Positions 47,373-60,100 of a DNA stretch of 64,000 nt are shown piece after piece (the stretch's first letter is position 1; each line of letters starts with the position of its first letter). The DNA is from Vitis vinifera. Its lineage: Eukaryota > Streptophyta > Magnoliopsida > Vitales > Vitaceae. Made by a program: the position numbers and the translations under genes. Below the pieces are notes generated by a model, which saw only the letters and a program-made list of their open reading frames with translations, did not search any database and was not told where the DNA came from. The stretch covers positions 883,001 to 947,000 of the forward strand of contig NC_081821.1 in assembly GCF_030704535.1 (NCBI RefSeq), read 5' to 3'.

Positions 47373-47680
47373 TGGTGCATAATATTTAACAAAGGGCAAA
47401 CCAACTCTAATGGCAAAATGAATGTTTTGTTGGAGGTTTGAATCCCCTTAATTGCAAAACAAAATCTTATTTTTGAGCTTTGATTGAAGCGCCCGCACGT
47501 TGACCACACCCAATGCTTATGTTGACTGCCTAAGCCGTGCTTTGACCAAGGCAAAATATCGTCAATATATCGCCATTGGCGATTTTTCTCGATATATCTC
47601 TTGGTCGATATTTCTCCACCATATTTCGTTTCCATAAGCTTCGATAGGCGATATATGACAATATTTTCATCCATGTGTGA
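46663..47680 (+). repeat. Dispersed repeat rich in atatcg words, long copy
   Basis: The left end GAAAATATCGGTAATCACGG and the right end CGATATATGACAATATTTTC are approximate inverted repeats. Its first 120 bp match the reverse complement of 12580-12875. Interior blocks repeat CGATATATC-type words (47555-47655), and two long (AT)n runs (46858-46884, 47310-47368) lie inside. No coding capacity. Possibly a DNA transposon derivative. Confidence 0.55.
47310..47368. repeat. (AT)n microsatellite
   Basis: About 29 AT dinucleotides; the longest such run in the window. Confidence 0.9.
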
Positions 47681-47817
47681 AACTAAGTGGTTCCCAAGTT
47701 GACTATGATTCCATTCAAGACTTGGGCCGAAGATTTGAATAGTGAAACAATTTTATTGGATCTTGGATTTTTTTTAAAAGGTAATCCGAAGCTTTTTAAC
47801 AAAAAAATAAAAAATAA

Positions 47818-48432
47818 AAAAGATAAAACTTGATTATGGTTTTAACTTTTAATATTTTTCTTTGTTAAAATTTAAAATTTTTTATTTATATAAAATAAAA
47901 ATAAAATATATTTTTCATGAAAAAATGTATTTAATCATTTATATTATTTTCTCTTAATTTTGTTAAAAATTAAAATTTTTGCACATTGAAATTGCGCATC
48001 CATCGACATAACCCTTTGAAAAGATCACACTTTTTTGAACAAAAAAAAAAAGTACCATTGTATATTAATAATACCAGTGTGATGAGAATGATATACCACT
48101 CTTCTTTGGTATTTTAGAAAAAAAAATGGTATCACTCTTTTATGAAAAACCTAACACTGAAATGTATTAAAAGTACCAGTATAGTGGGAAGGGTATACCA
48201 TTTTTCTTTGATTTTATGGTAAAGTATGCAAAAATTTTAATTTTTAATAAAATTAAGAGAAAATTAATGTAAATGATTAAAAACATTTTTTATTTTTTAT
48301 TTTTTATGAAAAATATATTTTATTTTTTATTTTGTATAATAAACAATTAAAAATTTTAACAAATCAAAATATTAGAGCCACAACCAAGTTTTTATCTTCT
48401 TTAATTAAAAATATTAAACATTTTAACAAAAA
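47818..48432. mobile_element. Foldback/MITE-like element with ~175-bp inverted arms
   Basis: The left arm (about 47818-47990) has AAGATAAAACTTG, TTTTTCTTTGTTAAAATTTA, ATATATTTTTCATGAAAAAA and TCTCTTAATTTTGTTAAAAA. The right arm (about 48230-48432) has the same words in reverse complement and reverse order. The 240-bp middle contains two related blocks with AAGTACCATTG/AAGTACCAGTA and GTATACCA/GATATACCA. No target-site duplication identified. Confidence 0.7.
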
Positions 48433-51080
48433 AAAAAATTTAAAACTGGGCAAAGTTACATACCCATAAGTAAAAGGTTAAATTTGTTTATTATGTATTT
48501 ATTTTTATATTAATTATTTATTATATGTTATTATTATTATTTTATATTTAAAGTCCTTAAAAATAATAAAAACAAAAGAAGAAAGAGTGAAAAAAATGAA
48601 ATTAAAAATATTTGTATGAGAATGTGTAATTATCATATTATAAAAAAGTTAAAAGGTGAAATGAAGAAAAATAAAAAGGAAAAATAATGTGACATATTGA
48701 TTGGTGACTCTCAAGTTTAAAGCATGTGGTAAGGTAGATTGCCACATGTCTCTTTACTGATTCCTTCTCCACTTGACTATCCTCTTGGAATCTCCCGTTC
48801 TACTTGTACAGTGACTTATATGCTTTTTTGTCCATCTCCCTTTGGAAAATGAGAGGAAAATACAATGCAAGGACTCCATAGTCCACAAAGACGTGGGGTG
48901 GAGGAATGGTGACGTCACTTTCTAGTACAATTCCACTAGATGGGTGTCTTTTTAAATCTTTAATTTTTATTTTTTTTCATCCTTTATTGATTCCTTCTCC
49001 ACTTTCTAATTCCTTCGCCGTAGGTTCCTCTTTGGTTAAAGTTAATCATTAAATGTAAAACGATTAAATAAAATAACATTTTCATTAATAGTCCCATTAA
49101 AGTAAATCATCAAAGTTAAGATGATTAAATAAAATAATATTTTGACTAATAATTAAGGATTTAATTGAAAATTATTCTTGAAATTAGTTTTATACTCCTT
49201 ACAACAAAATTTCAGGAACACTTCTTAATTGTTTTTAGAAATACATTTGTATTTGATATTTGAAAAATGGTTTTTTATCTTATTTTCCATGAAAGTATTA
49301 TCAACTTAAAAAAGTTTATATTTTCAATTATTACTCAAAACACTTTAAAAAAAAAATGAAAATATCTTAAATTTATTCTCAAAACCATTTATTTTTAAAA
49401 TAATTTTTCAAAAAACTTTTTTTTTTCAGAAGTCTATTAAAATTGTTTTTTTAAGTTAGAAAATTGCTTTTAATTATACAAACTTTTTTCATAAATATTT
49501 TTGAAAATAATATTCAAAAATATTTTTACGCTAACTTCTAAAACAAAAGTCTGTTTATAAATTTGAAATATTTTCAATTTAGTTTGTGTATTTAAATATT
49601 CCTTAAAATTAATTTTTATATTTAGTACTTCTAATTTTTTTAAAACAAATTTTAAAAAAACTAGTGAATACCATTGTATATTCTAAAAAAAATCATATTT
49701 TTATAATAATTCTCAAAAACCTATTTTGGGAATAACAGAATAATAAAACATATTTTGATTTTTTTACCTTTGAAAACAAAAAAATTGTTAAAATAATTTC
49801 CAAATATAACCTAAAAGGTTGTTTTCAAAAATAGTTTTTAAATATATACTTTGCATATGGATTTGGTATTATATCAAACTCAAAATATGAATCTTTATGA
49901 TGTATGATTAAAAATATATCATTGAATAAAAACATAAAAAATAAAATAATATAAATATATAACTCCAAATTATCAAGAAAAAAAAAACATTATAAGTACA
50001 AATAAATGAAATTTGTGGTCTTTATATAGATGTTTTGCCGGAGTAGCACTTTGTACGAAAAATAAGGCTTATTTCGAACTATCAATAATTTGTATTTTGA
50101 AAACATTTTTATATTTTTAAAATCATATTTGATAATTTTTTTTATTGAAAATAACATTTTTTTTTTTTTTTTAAGTTTGCTCTCAAAATATGCTTTTAAT
50201 AACAAATTTGAGGTGTTTTGAGAAACAATAAAAAAATGATATTTTAAAAACTTTTACATTATGTATTATGTATAGGTGCATAATACATGGAATAAGTTTT
50301 TCAAATTAAATTCTCCATGAAAATTTTGTTTGTAGTATAAATTGAGAAGTATTTTTTGTAATAAGAGTTTATTTATTTATTTTTTAATGAAACTCAGTAA
50401 AAAAAATTATATTTAGGAAAATTGTTAAGTTATCAAATAGATATTATATCTACAACTAAATCTAAATTATTGATCTTCATAATTAAATTTGAAAGACTAA
50501 ATAAATGTAATAGAAAATGGGATCAGAATGGAAAATTAGAAACAAGGTATAAGAGAGTAACCTTCTCGAATGGAAATTCATTCCATTATAAATTTCTCAT
50601 CTTTGGATATATTTTTCGATTGAATTTTGTACTTTTTTATATTATTTATTTTTATTTAAAAAAAAAATGAAAACTTCCCTTTTTCTTCACTGTAATTCAC
50701 GGAATCAAATTTTTATGAGATTAAAATTAGAAATAAATAAAGTAATTATTTTAAATTAGAATTTTCCAACATAAAATTGGATGATATAAAATTAGGTAGA
50801 AACAATGAGATTTAATTTAAATTAAATACAAATAAATCTATTTTACACGTGGTCATTTCTAATTGGGCAGATCGAAAAGATACCACTTTTAAATTCACTC
50901 CCACATGCAAGGACGATTCAAATTCCCCACTTCATGGTACCACTCGTCGGCTCCCCTTTTTATGTTTCTTTTGTCGATTCGGTTGATTAGTTACTTCATC
51001 CACAAGTTTTGCTTCTCCACTAAGTTTCTCACGTTCTAGTCCACCCGAAACGACAGTGGATTGGACATTCTGTAAATGCG
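48433..51080. other. AT-rich repeat-derived intergenic DNA
   Basis: 48765-48870 repeats a block at 38985-39100. About 49200-50050 is a diverged relative of 62860-63400 (shared ATCATTGAATAAAAA, TATTTGATATTT and CATGAAAGTA words). No gene was found. The last 250 bp are GC-richer and lead into the promoter of the gene at 51195. Confidence 0.45.
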
Positions 51081-51086
51081 TCTCTC

Positions 51087-51094
51087 TATATATA
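51087..51094 (+). promoter_or_regulatory. TATA box of the NO VEIN-like gene
   Basis: TATATATA, preceded by CTCTC, lies about 100 bp upstream of the start codon at 51195, leaving a leader of roughly 70-80 nt. Confidence 0.55.
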
Positions 51095-51194
51095 GACACT
51101 TCTTCTGTGTGTTGCCATCTAGTGCTCTTGGCTTCTTTCTACTGAGAGTGAAGACTGAAGAGTGCTTTGTGTGAATCTAGAAGGAGGAGTAGTA

Positions 51195-54100
51195 ATGGCG
51201 ACGCCGAAGGAGCATATAGAGGAGATAAGGAGGACGAAGTTCTCGATCGGAGGAGAGCAGAATCCGCTGACGGAGGATCTTCACCAGGCGGTGAAGAATC
51301 TCTCTGCTGAGCTTTACGCTAAGGATGTTCATTTCCTCATGGAACTCATTCAGGTCTGTACTTTATACGTATGTCTTGTTGTTTTTGAGATGCGATCGGC
51401 ACTCTGCGTTGTATGCAGCGATTGTTTTGTTATGTTATTTAAAATTTTGAGCGTTGTTCTGTTCCTCCTTTTGGTTGCTGAGACTTTTGAATATTTTGTT
51501 TTTTGTATGTGTATTTTGTTTCTTGGAGATGACTAACTAGAGATTGTAGCTCTAAATCTACGGTATACTGACTTTCCGAAGAATCAGTTACTTATCTATC
51601 ATTTGACTCGTATACGGATTGAGAGTTAATTTGTTACATTTGAAGAATTGTATTTTCGGTCCAATTGGGCTTGATAATTAAGGTAAATCCTTCTATCACT
51701 CAAAATTGATTACAAAGAGACGAGATATTAATGGATAAAAATACTATTTTAACTCATTTTTGTCTTTATTCTACCACTCTTCACATGCCGCTACCATCAA
51801 ATTCTCTCTTATTTAACCATTTTTGGATTTTCATTATTTTTTTAAACTCTTTTATAAATTATTAAAAAATCAACATTATTTTCTATTTTTAAATTATATA
51901 AAAAAAATTATATTAATGATTTAAAGGGTATTTTGAAAAATACTTTTTAAAAAAATGTTAATTTAAATAAATAAAGATTACCTTTTATATTTTAAAAGTA
52001 AATAATTTAATAATTAAAATACTATTTAAAATAAATATATTCACTATTTTATTTTCTTTTATACTAAAAATTATTTTGAAGTTTTTTTTATTATTATAAA
52101 ATAAAAAGTTTTTTTTTTTTAATTTTCTTCTTTTCTTATTTTAATAACTTTTTGAACATAACTTTTAGTAATAAGTTATACAAAATGTTATAAATTTGTT
52201 TATTAAGGATTTTTTTTAATGATTTTCATTAATTGAAAATTTTTTAAAATAAGAAAAAGAAAGAAAAATGATGGAGGAAGAGTTTTTTTATTTTAAATAA
52301 AGATAAAGAAAAAGAAAGAAAAGAAAAAAGAGTTTTTTAAAATAAGTTTTCTTCTTTCTTTTTTATTTTATTTTAAAAGAAAGAAAAATATGGTAGAGAT
52401 TGAGTTTTTCTTATATAAAAGGGTTGAAAAGTATATTTACTAATTTTAGATGAAAACAAGTAGTTAAAAATTATATAAATTATTATTTTCTCTCTTTTTG
52501 AAAATATGTTTAATTAAAAAATGAAAACTATTTTTAAAAATAAAAATTGAAAACTAACTGTACAAGAGAAATATACTAAGTATACAAGAGTGTACTAGGC
52601 TATATTTTGTGAAAGATTTCAATTTATTTTGAACCATTCCTTTATTTTTCTTATCACACACAAATTGTATATTTATGTCATGTATTTTATCTAATTCTCA
52701 CATGAAAATTTCAATACTTTCTCAGTAAAGATATTTGGGGAAAAAAATTTGACCCTAAGTCATCCACCATTTTCTGAACTAAACCATTGGAAATATGGTT
52801 AAACACACCTACGTGGATATATAACTTAGGAGAGACATGAAATTTGTACCACTGTATAGTATACAAGGGAAATATATTAAGTGAATAAGGGTGTACAAAA
52901 CTACCTTTTGTGAAATATTTCAATCGAACCATTCCTTTATTTTTGTTATCACTCAAGGATTGTACATTTATGTCATGCATTTTATTTAACTTCCACATGA
53001 AAATTCCAATACTTTCCTCAATAATGATATTTGGAGAAAACCCTAAGTCATCTACCATTTTCTTAACCAAACCATTGAAAACATGGTTAACACACCTACA
53101 TTAACACAAAACTTAAGAGAGATATGAAATTTGCACTATTTTATAAGGATATTACACTAACTGTACAAGGGAAATGTGTCAAGTGTATAAGGGTGTACAA
53201 GACTCCTAATAGATTTGTAGGATTTTTAAACAATTTGAGCTTGACATTAAGACAATTTTTTATAGTTTTTTTTTTTTTACCAAACTATGTCATTAAGACA
53301 TTTCCTACAAAAATTAACATGTAGAAAATAAAATTAAAACCAATCATGTTTGAATTGTTCATTATAAGTAAGCTAAATAAAATATATATATACTATTTTG
53401 CCTTTATAAACATAATTTTATTGTTATCAATAGAGATTAAAAAATAATATTTAAATGGAATTAAAAATAAATAAAAACTATTTTTGTAACATTTTTACTT
53501 TTTAAAATCATTAATTTAAATTATGAAATTAGTTTTAAAATTAAAAATATTTGTTGTAATTATAGTTTTGAAGATTTCATGATTTTTATCTTATTACTTT
53601 TAAAAAATTGTTTTAATAAGAAAATATTTATTTTAATAGTTTTAAATATTTAAATCTTTATTTAAAAATATTTAGGATTAATATGGGGAGCAATTAGGTA
53701 ATTTTGAAATGGATAAATTTTGAATATCTTGAAGACTTTAATTTTGTCAATTACTCTATTTACACTTTCGAAATTATTGGAAGGTTGGTAAATTAATCTT
53801 AGAAAAATTATTTTCTTGATTAATATTATATATACATATATATAGCATGTGAGTGTTTACATTATTTCCAAAATAACATGAGAAATAATAAACACTCTAT
53901 GTCTAATTTGCAAGTTAGAAAAAAAGAAAAAAGATAAATAATATTTTATGAGGTATTTAAAAATTATTTAATATATATAAGAAATAATGTACAACATATT
54001 TATTATTTTGTAAGTAAAAAACAAAAAAAATTGCTAAGGTATTTAAAAAGAATTTATTATATATTCTATAAGTTTAAAAAAAAAACAATATTTGATGATG

Positions 54101-57100
54101 TCTAATTTGTAAGTTATAACAAACAAATAATACTAATATTTTATGAGGTGTTTAAAATTTTTTTTAATATATTTGAGAAATAATATAAGTTTAAAATAAA
54201 GAATAATATTTATTATATATTATGTAAGTTTCCAAGGTATTTAAAAAATATTTATTATATATTATGTAAGTTTGAAAAAATTATTTGATGAAATATTTAA
54301 AATTTATTTACTTCAAAAAATGTATTTAGTGAATATAATTTTTAATCATTTATCTTTCATGTTCAATTTGATGGAGAAAAATGATTAGGAAATTATTCAA
54401 CTAGGTCCCACTAATAAATATGAAAGAGAATGGTGAAAGAGCAAAAAAGAGAATGAGAAAAGTGGGATGGTCGGTTAGCTTTTTCATTTAATAGTCAAGG
54501 GTATTTTAGAGATTTTTTAAAGGTAGTATCCTTTCTCTCAATTTCTACTTTTTCATTGAGTTTTGAGTTTAATTATGAGTGATAGGAGGACTTTACCTCA
54601 ATTACCAACTTTAGTTGAACTGAAAACATAGTTTTTTTTTTTTCCCTATTCCTCTTGGAAAATCTAAATGTGAATAAATCAAATATTGTGAATTTTACAC
54701 ATCAGAATGCAGAAGATAACGAATATGGGGAAGACGTAAATCCGTCGTTGGAGCTCGTTATAACTTCAAAGGACATAACTGGCACTAGAGCACTAATGAC
54801 GTTGTTGATTTTCAACAACGAAAAGGGATTTTCAGCTAAAAATATTGAGTCTATCTGCGGTGTTGGGAGGTCCACCAAGAAAGGCAACAGGAAGCGCGGT
54901 TATATTGGAGAGAAAGGTACCTTCATTTCTTGATTCTTTCATTCATATTTTTCCATTTTCCATACCCTAAATTTGAAAGGGGAAACTCTTTGTCCTAAGC
55001 TCTAACTATAGAGCAAGTATATCCTCAAGTCTTAGAACTTCTAGTGTAGAAACACTTTATTCAAGTCAAAAGTTAGCTTGATCAAGTTAGCTAAATGTTA
55101 TGAACTGAAGCCTTTTGTAAGCTCACGAGCGGCACTTAGACAACTTAAAGACATTTGAAATTGCTAAATTAGCCTTCCCTTATACTTAGCTTGCTATGTT
55201 AAGACGCACACACCTTGGAAGCTAAGATGAGAACCGTAGGCAACACTTAAAAGAAATGAAGCTTTATTGAACAAGGAAGCTTTTAGAATATTGCTTGGAA
55301 GCTCTCACTTGCTTGGTTGGTTACGTGCCTTGGCCAAACGAGGCCTTCACCGATTTATACGCACCTTAGGAATTCTCTAGAACCCACAGAGGTTCCACAC
55401 TATCCAAAAATTCTCTATATAAAGACTATTTCCATGACTTGTTTGGAACTCTATAGAACATCCCACATGCTTTCCTTTTCTTCCAATCTTATGTAGAGAT
55501 GTGTGAACATCACACTCCTCCACTAGTGTAAATGACTCCAAGAGATTCCAAAAGCTTTCTGCTCACCTATATAAGCTTAGGGGAGGGTCATTTAAGCAGG
55601 TTATGACATAGCTCTTGAGGCCTAACTCAAGTGGTAAAGGGTTGGGGAGGGTTTGTGGGAGGTTCTAGGTTTAAGTCCCAATGAGGACAAAAGTTTACCT
55701 ATCATATATAAAAAAACAAAAAAAAAACATAAAAAATAGTTTTCAAACTCATTTAACTTATTTTAACTCTTCTATATAAGGATTAAATAATTTAAAAACA
55801 TATAAGTTTTCAACTAATATATATAAAAAAAAACATTAAAAATAGTCTTCAAACTCATTTAACTTATTTTAATTCTTCTATATAAGGATTAAATAATTTA
55901 AAAACATATAAGTTTTCAACTAATTTTAGTTTACTTTAGCTGCAAATGACAACATAGGGTAGTAATGAAGTTCATAGGGCTTAATTTTTTGGATGATTAT
56001 ACAAATAAGAATGAAAGATGCATGAAGAATATTCCTTTTCATGCATTCTATCTATGGCTCCGTAGAGTTTATCCTTCCCCCTAAAGAATGGTATTAGATC
56101 CTTACATCTTGGATTGCATTTCCTTTATAGAAATCTATGCATTTAAAATGCAGATATGAAATATAGAACACCTATATATAAATTTACCTAAGAAATATTG
56201 ATTAAAAATATGAAGAACATATACAAGGAAGTTCTCAACAACATATAAGAGTACGTGAGAGTTAGTTTTAAGCATCAAGTCAAAGAGGTGTACAATAAAA
56301 AGGAAATGTTCATATGCGTGGAGGTGCATGAATACAAAGGTAGAAATGGCTTCCAAATTCAGTAATAGGAAACCCAAGTTAGCTTTGCAATTAAAAACCA
56401 ATGTTAGTGAAAAGGTTTGGAATTACAATCATGTTATTGGTGTTCCAGAGTATCATTTGACCTAAAATATATGAACTCTTCCTACAATAGGCAAATCACA
56501 ATTATCCCAAATACCTAGTTGTGTGCAGTGTGCCACCATAAAACACCAATATTGATGGATTGCCCTAGTGTTCTATGTTTTAATTTTCTTAGAGGGGTTC
56601 TTCTGTAGACTTCAGTTCCTTTGAAATTGGCCTTCTTATTCTTTTCCCCAAAGCCATTAACATGCACTGTCTGATCTTTGATGTTTTTTTATGCACGTGA
56701 AAGGACTACTCTGGGCATCACATGCACAGGACTTTGTTCCTTGGTGCCTCAATTCCTTCCCTCATATTTTTACATTCTTTAGTGGCAAATTATATACTGC
56801 AAATTGCTGTAATTTTGAAAGGGCAACAGAGTAGTAGCCCTTTACTCTCTTACCTAAGCTTTAGGCATGGAGCAATTAGACCTTCATGTCATAGAACTTG
56901 TGGAGCTGAAACAGTTTATTAAAGTCATGGGTTTGTTTGATTAACACAGATGGAAACATATTCCTTATTATCTTAGCTTTTGTCTTTATGTGAGTCATTT
57001 TTAGTTGAGTGGACCTAGGCAAAATTTCTAGTCAACTTTAAGCGTTCATGGGGATGCTTTTATTTGAACGTTCGGAACTACACGTTACTCATAATTGAGA

Positions 57101-60100
57101 GAGCATTTGTGTCTTGGACTTTTTCCGGAAGTACTGAAGCTCACTGATGAGCTAGATGGCCGAACAATAGTATAAACATGTGATGACAAGTATGTTTGTA
57201 ATTTTCAATTAATCTAATGGGAACAAGACTTTCTGTTAACCAATTTGATCTCTTTACCAACTATTTATTTATTTATGTTACTTATCTTCTTATTAGAACT
57301 ATTTCTTATACAACTTGTCGTCTTGCTAATCTGCAGGAATTGGATTCAAGAGTGTATTTTTGATCACAGCTCAGCCTTACATATTCAGTAATGGATATCA
57401 GATACGATTCAATGAAGAGCCTTGCCCGCACAGCAATCTTGGGTACATTGTCCCTGAATGGGTTGAGCAGAATCCAAGTCTTGATGACATAAAACAAATA
57501 TATGGTTCTCATGCAGTCCTTCCAACCACTACCATAATCTTGCCTCTAAAGCCTGACAAGATCAAGCCTGTGAAGGAACAGCTCTCAAGTATTCAACCTG
57601 AAGTTCTATTATTTCTTTCAAAGATTAAGCACTTTTCTGTCAAGGAAGATAATGAGGATCCAAGGCTCAATACTGTGAATGCCATCTCTATTTCAAGTGA
57701 AATTAACTTTGTTACAAGGAAGAATATTGATGCTGATTCCTATACTCTCCATCTCTCTGCGGATGAAACTAGTGATGTGACTGAAAAAGAATGCAGCTAC
57801 TATATGTGGAGGCAGAAGTTCCCTGTCAGGCAGGAAAATCAAGTAGAAAGAAGACTTGAAGTGGAGGAGTGGGTTATTACGCTGGCATTTCCACTTGGAC
57901 AGCGACTGAATAGGGGGATGAGCTCTCCTGGAGTCTATGCATTTCTTCCCACGGAGATGGTTACAAATTTTCCCTTCATTATTCAGGCAGATTTTGTTCT
58001 TGCATCATCCAGGGAAACAATCCTCTTGGACAACAAATGGAACCAAGGCATTCTCGATTGTGTGCCTTCTGCTTTTCTTAATGCCCTTATTTCACTGGTT
58101 ACAACATCAGAAGATGTTCCAGTTTCTACACTGACCCCAATGTTTAAGTTCTTACCTATTGACAGCTCTTCTTATCCAAAGCTCAATGTCGTGAGGGAGT
58201 CTATCAAAGCAAAACTGCTCAAGGAGAATATCATACCATGTGAGTCGTATTCAGACCAGAAGATCTTTCGTAAACCTTGTGAAGTGGGTAGGTTAATGCC
58301 TTCTTTCTGGAATATCCTCAAAAAGGCAAGGAATCAAGGGGTAAGCTTGGATTCTCTGTCATCCCATGGAAGCTATATCCTGAATTCTTCATTTGATACA
58401 GAGGAGTACGATCACATATTGAATTTCCTTGGTGTGAAACCTGTCAATAGCGAATGGTATGCCACGTGTATCAGGAGTTCCAATCTTCTCTTGGGAGTGA
58501 CAGAGGATGATTATTTGGAACTTCTACTCTTTATTGCTGAGAAATGGAGTTCCTCTTTCCACAGCACGGACATGAGGAATGTTCCTCTCCTGAAATATGT
58601 TGGTCCTGATGGAAATGTTGTTTTGTGCCCTACAAGCAATGTCTCAATGTGGAATGGTGGAAGTATGATTTGTATGTCCCGTGAGTCTCAGCATATTTCA
58701 TGGTTGATAGACTGGAACAGGGAATTTAGACGTGTGACAGATCGATATTTTATGCCCAAAAGCACACAAGAAGCTATCAAAGTTTTTTCTAAGAGAGAGA
58801 CTCTGTTGGAATGGCTTCAAAATCAAGTGAAGGTTCGCGTTGTCAGTGTGTACGACTTTGCTGTCATTCTTTATAATTCTTTTAAGGGTGACCGACAGCT
58901 TGCTATTGCCTATGTTCACTTCCTTTATCATTCCCTCTCGAAGAGTTATCTACCAAAGGGGGATGTTGACAATTTGTGTCGTATCATGCCACTTGTAGAT
59001 AACTATGGGCATGTGAGCACTCAGAGAAAAGGTGTTCTCGTTCCTGCTAACGGAAGCAAATGGGTGGGATTAATGGGTGCAAATCCGTGGAGGGGAGCAG
59101 GCTATGTTGAGCTGGGAGAAGACTATTTGCGCTCGGGCAGTTATGCAGGTTCATTCACACCAGAGATGCAGCTAATGACGTTTCTCAAAACTCATGTTGC
59201 AGCTTCTGATATACCTGATATATCTCCTCCCGACGCCGAGTTATCTGCCGCATATGCACCACTCACCAAGCAAAATGCATTCTTGCTGTTGGACTGGATT
59301 CACAACCTGAAATATAAGCAAGGTCTGCCAGCTAAGTTCCTGACATCCATTAAGATGGGAAGCTGGCTCAAAATTTCCCTCAGTGGCAGTCCTGGATATA
59401 GGCCACCATCACAGTCTTTCCTGCTTGCTTCATCAGATGAAAATCTTCTGCAGGATGAGTCAGTAATGGTTGATATTCCATTGATTGACCAAGGATTTTA
59501 TGGAAATGGCATCAATAATTATAAGGAGGAGCTCAAAACTGTTGGAGTAAAGTTTGAATATGGCGAAGCGTGTGAGTTTATAGGGAGGCACCTCATGTCT
59601 CTTGCAGCTTCCTCTGCATTGACTAAATCCAATGTGTTTCAAATACTTAAGTTCATCAGATTTTTGAGACTTAGATGTCTTCCGGCTGATAAATTCATCC
59701 AGAGCATCAAAGATGGAAGGTGGTTGAAGACTTCCTGTGGTCACAGGTCTCCAGTTGGATCTGTTTTATTTGACCAGGAATGGGAAGCTGCATCACAAAT
59801 AAGTGACATCCCCTTCATTGACCAAGATCACTATGGCAAGGAAATCCTTGGTTTCAAAATGGAACTCCAATTGCTTGGTGTGCTGGTTGGCTTTAACAAA
59901 AATTACCAGCTTGTTACCGATCACTTCAAGTCTCAAGCATGCTCAAATTGTCCAACAGCCAAGTCTATTCTTTTGATATTTGAATGCATGTGGGATTGCG
60001 AGCGCAATTCAAGATCAGCCCATGAGCTTGTGCATGCGCTTAAAGGTAATAAATGCTTGAAGACGAACATGGGCTACAAGTTTCCTAGTGAATGTTTCCT

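Noticed and set aside
47294..47674. 126-codon minus-strand open frame
   Set aside because: Its C-terminal part is translated (AT)n microsatellite (Tyr-Ile runs) and the rest is the dispersed atatcg repeat.
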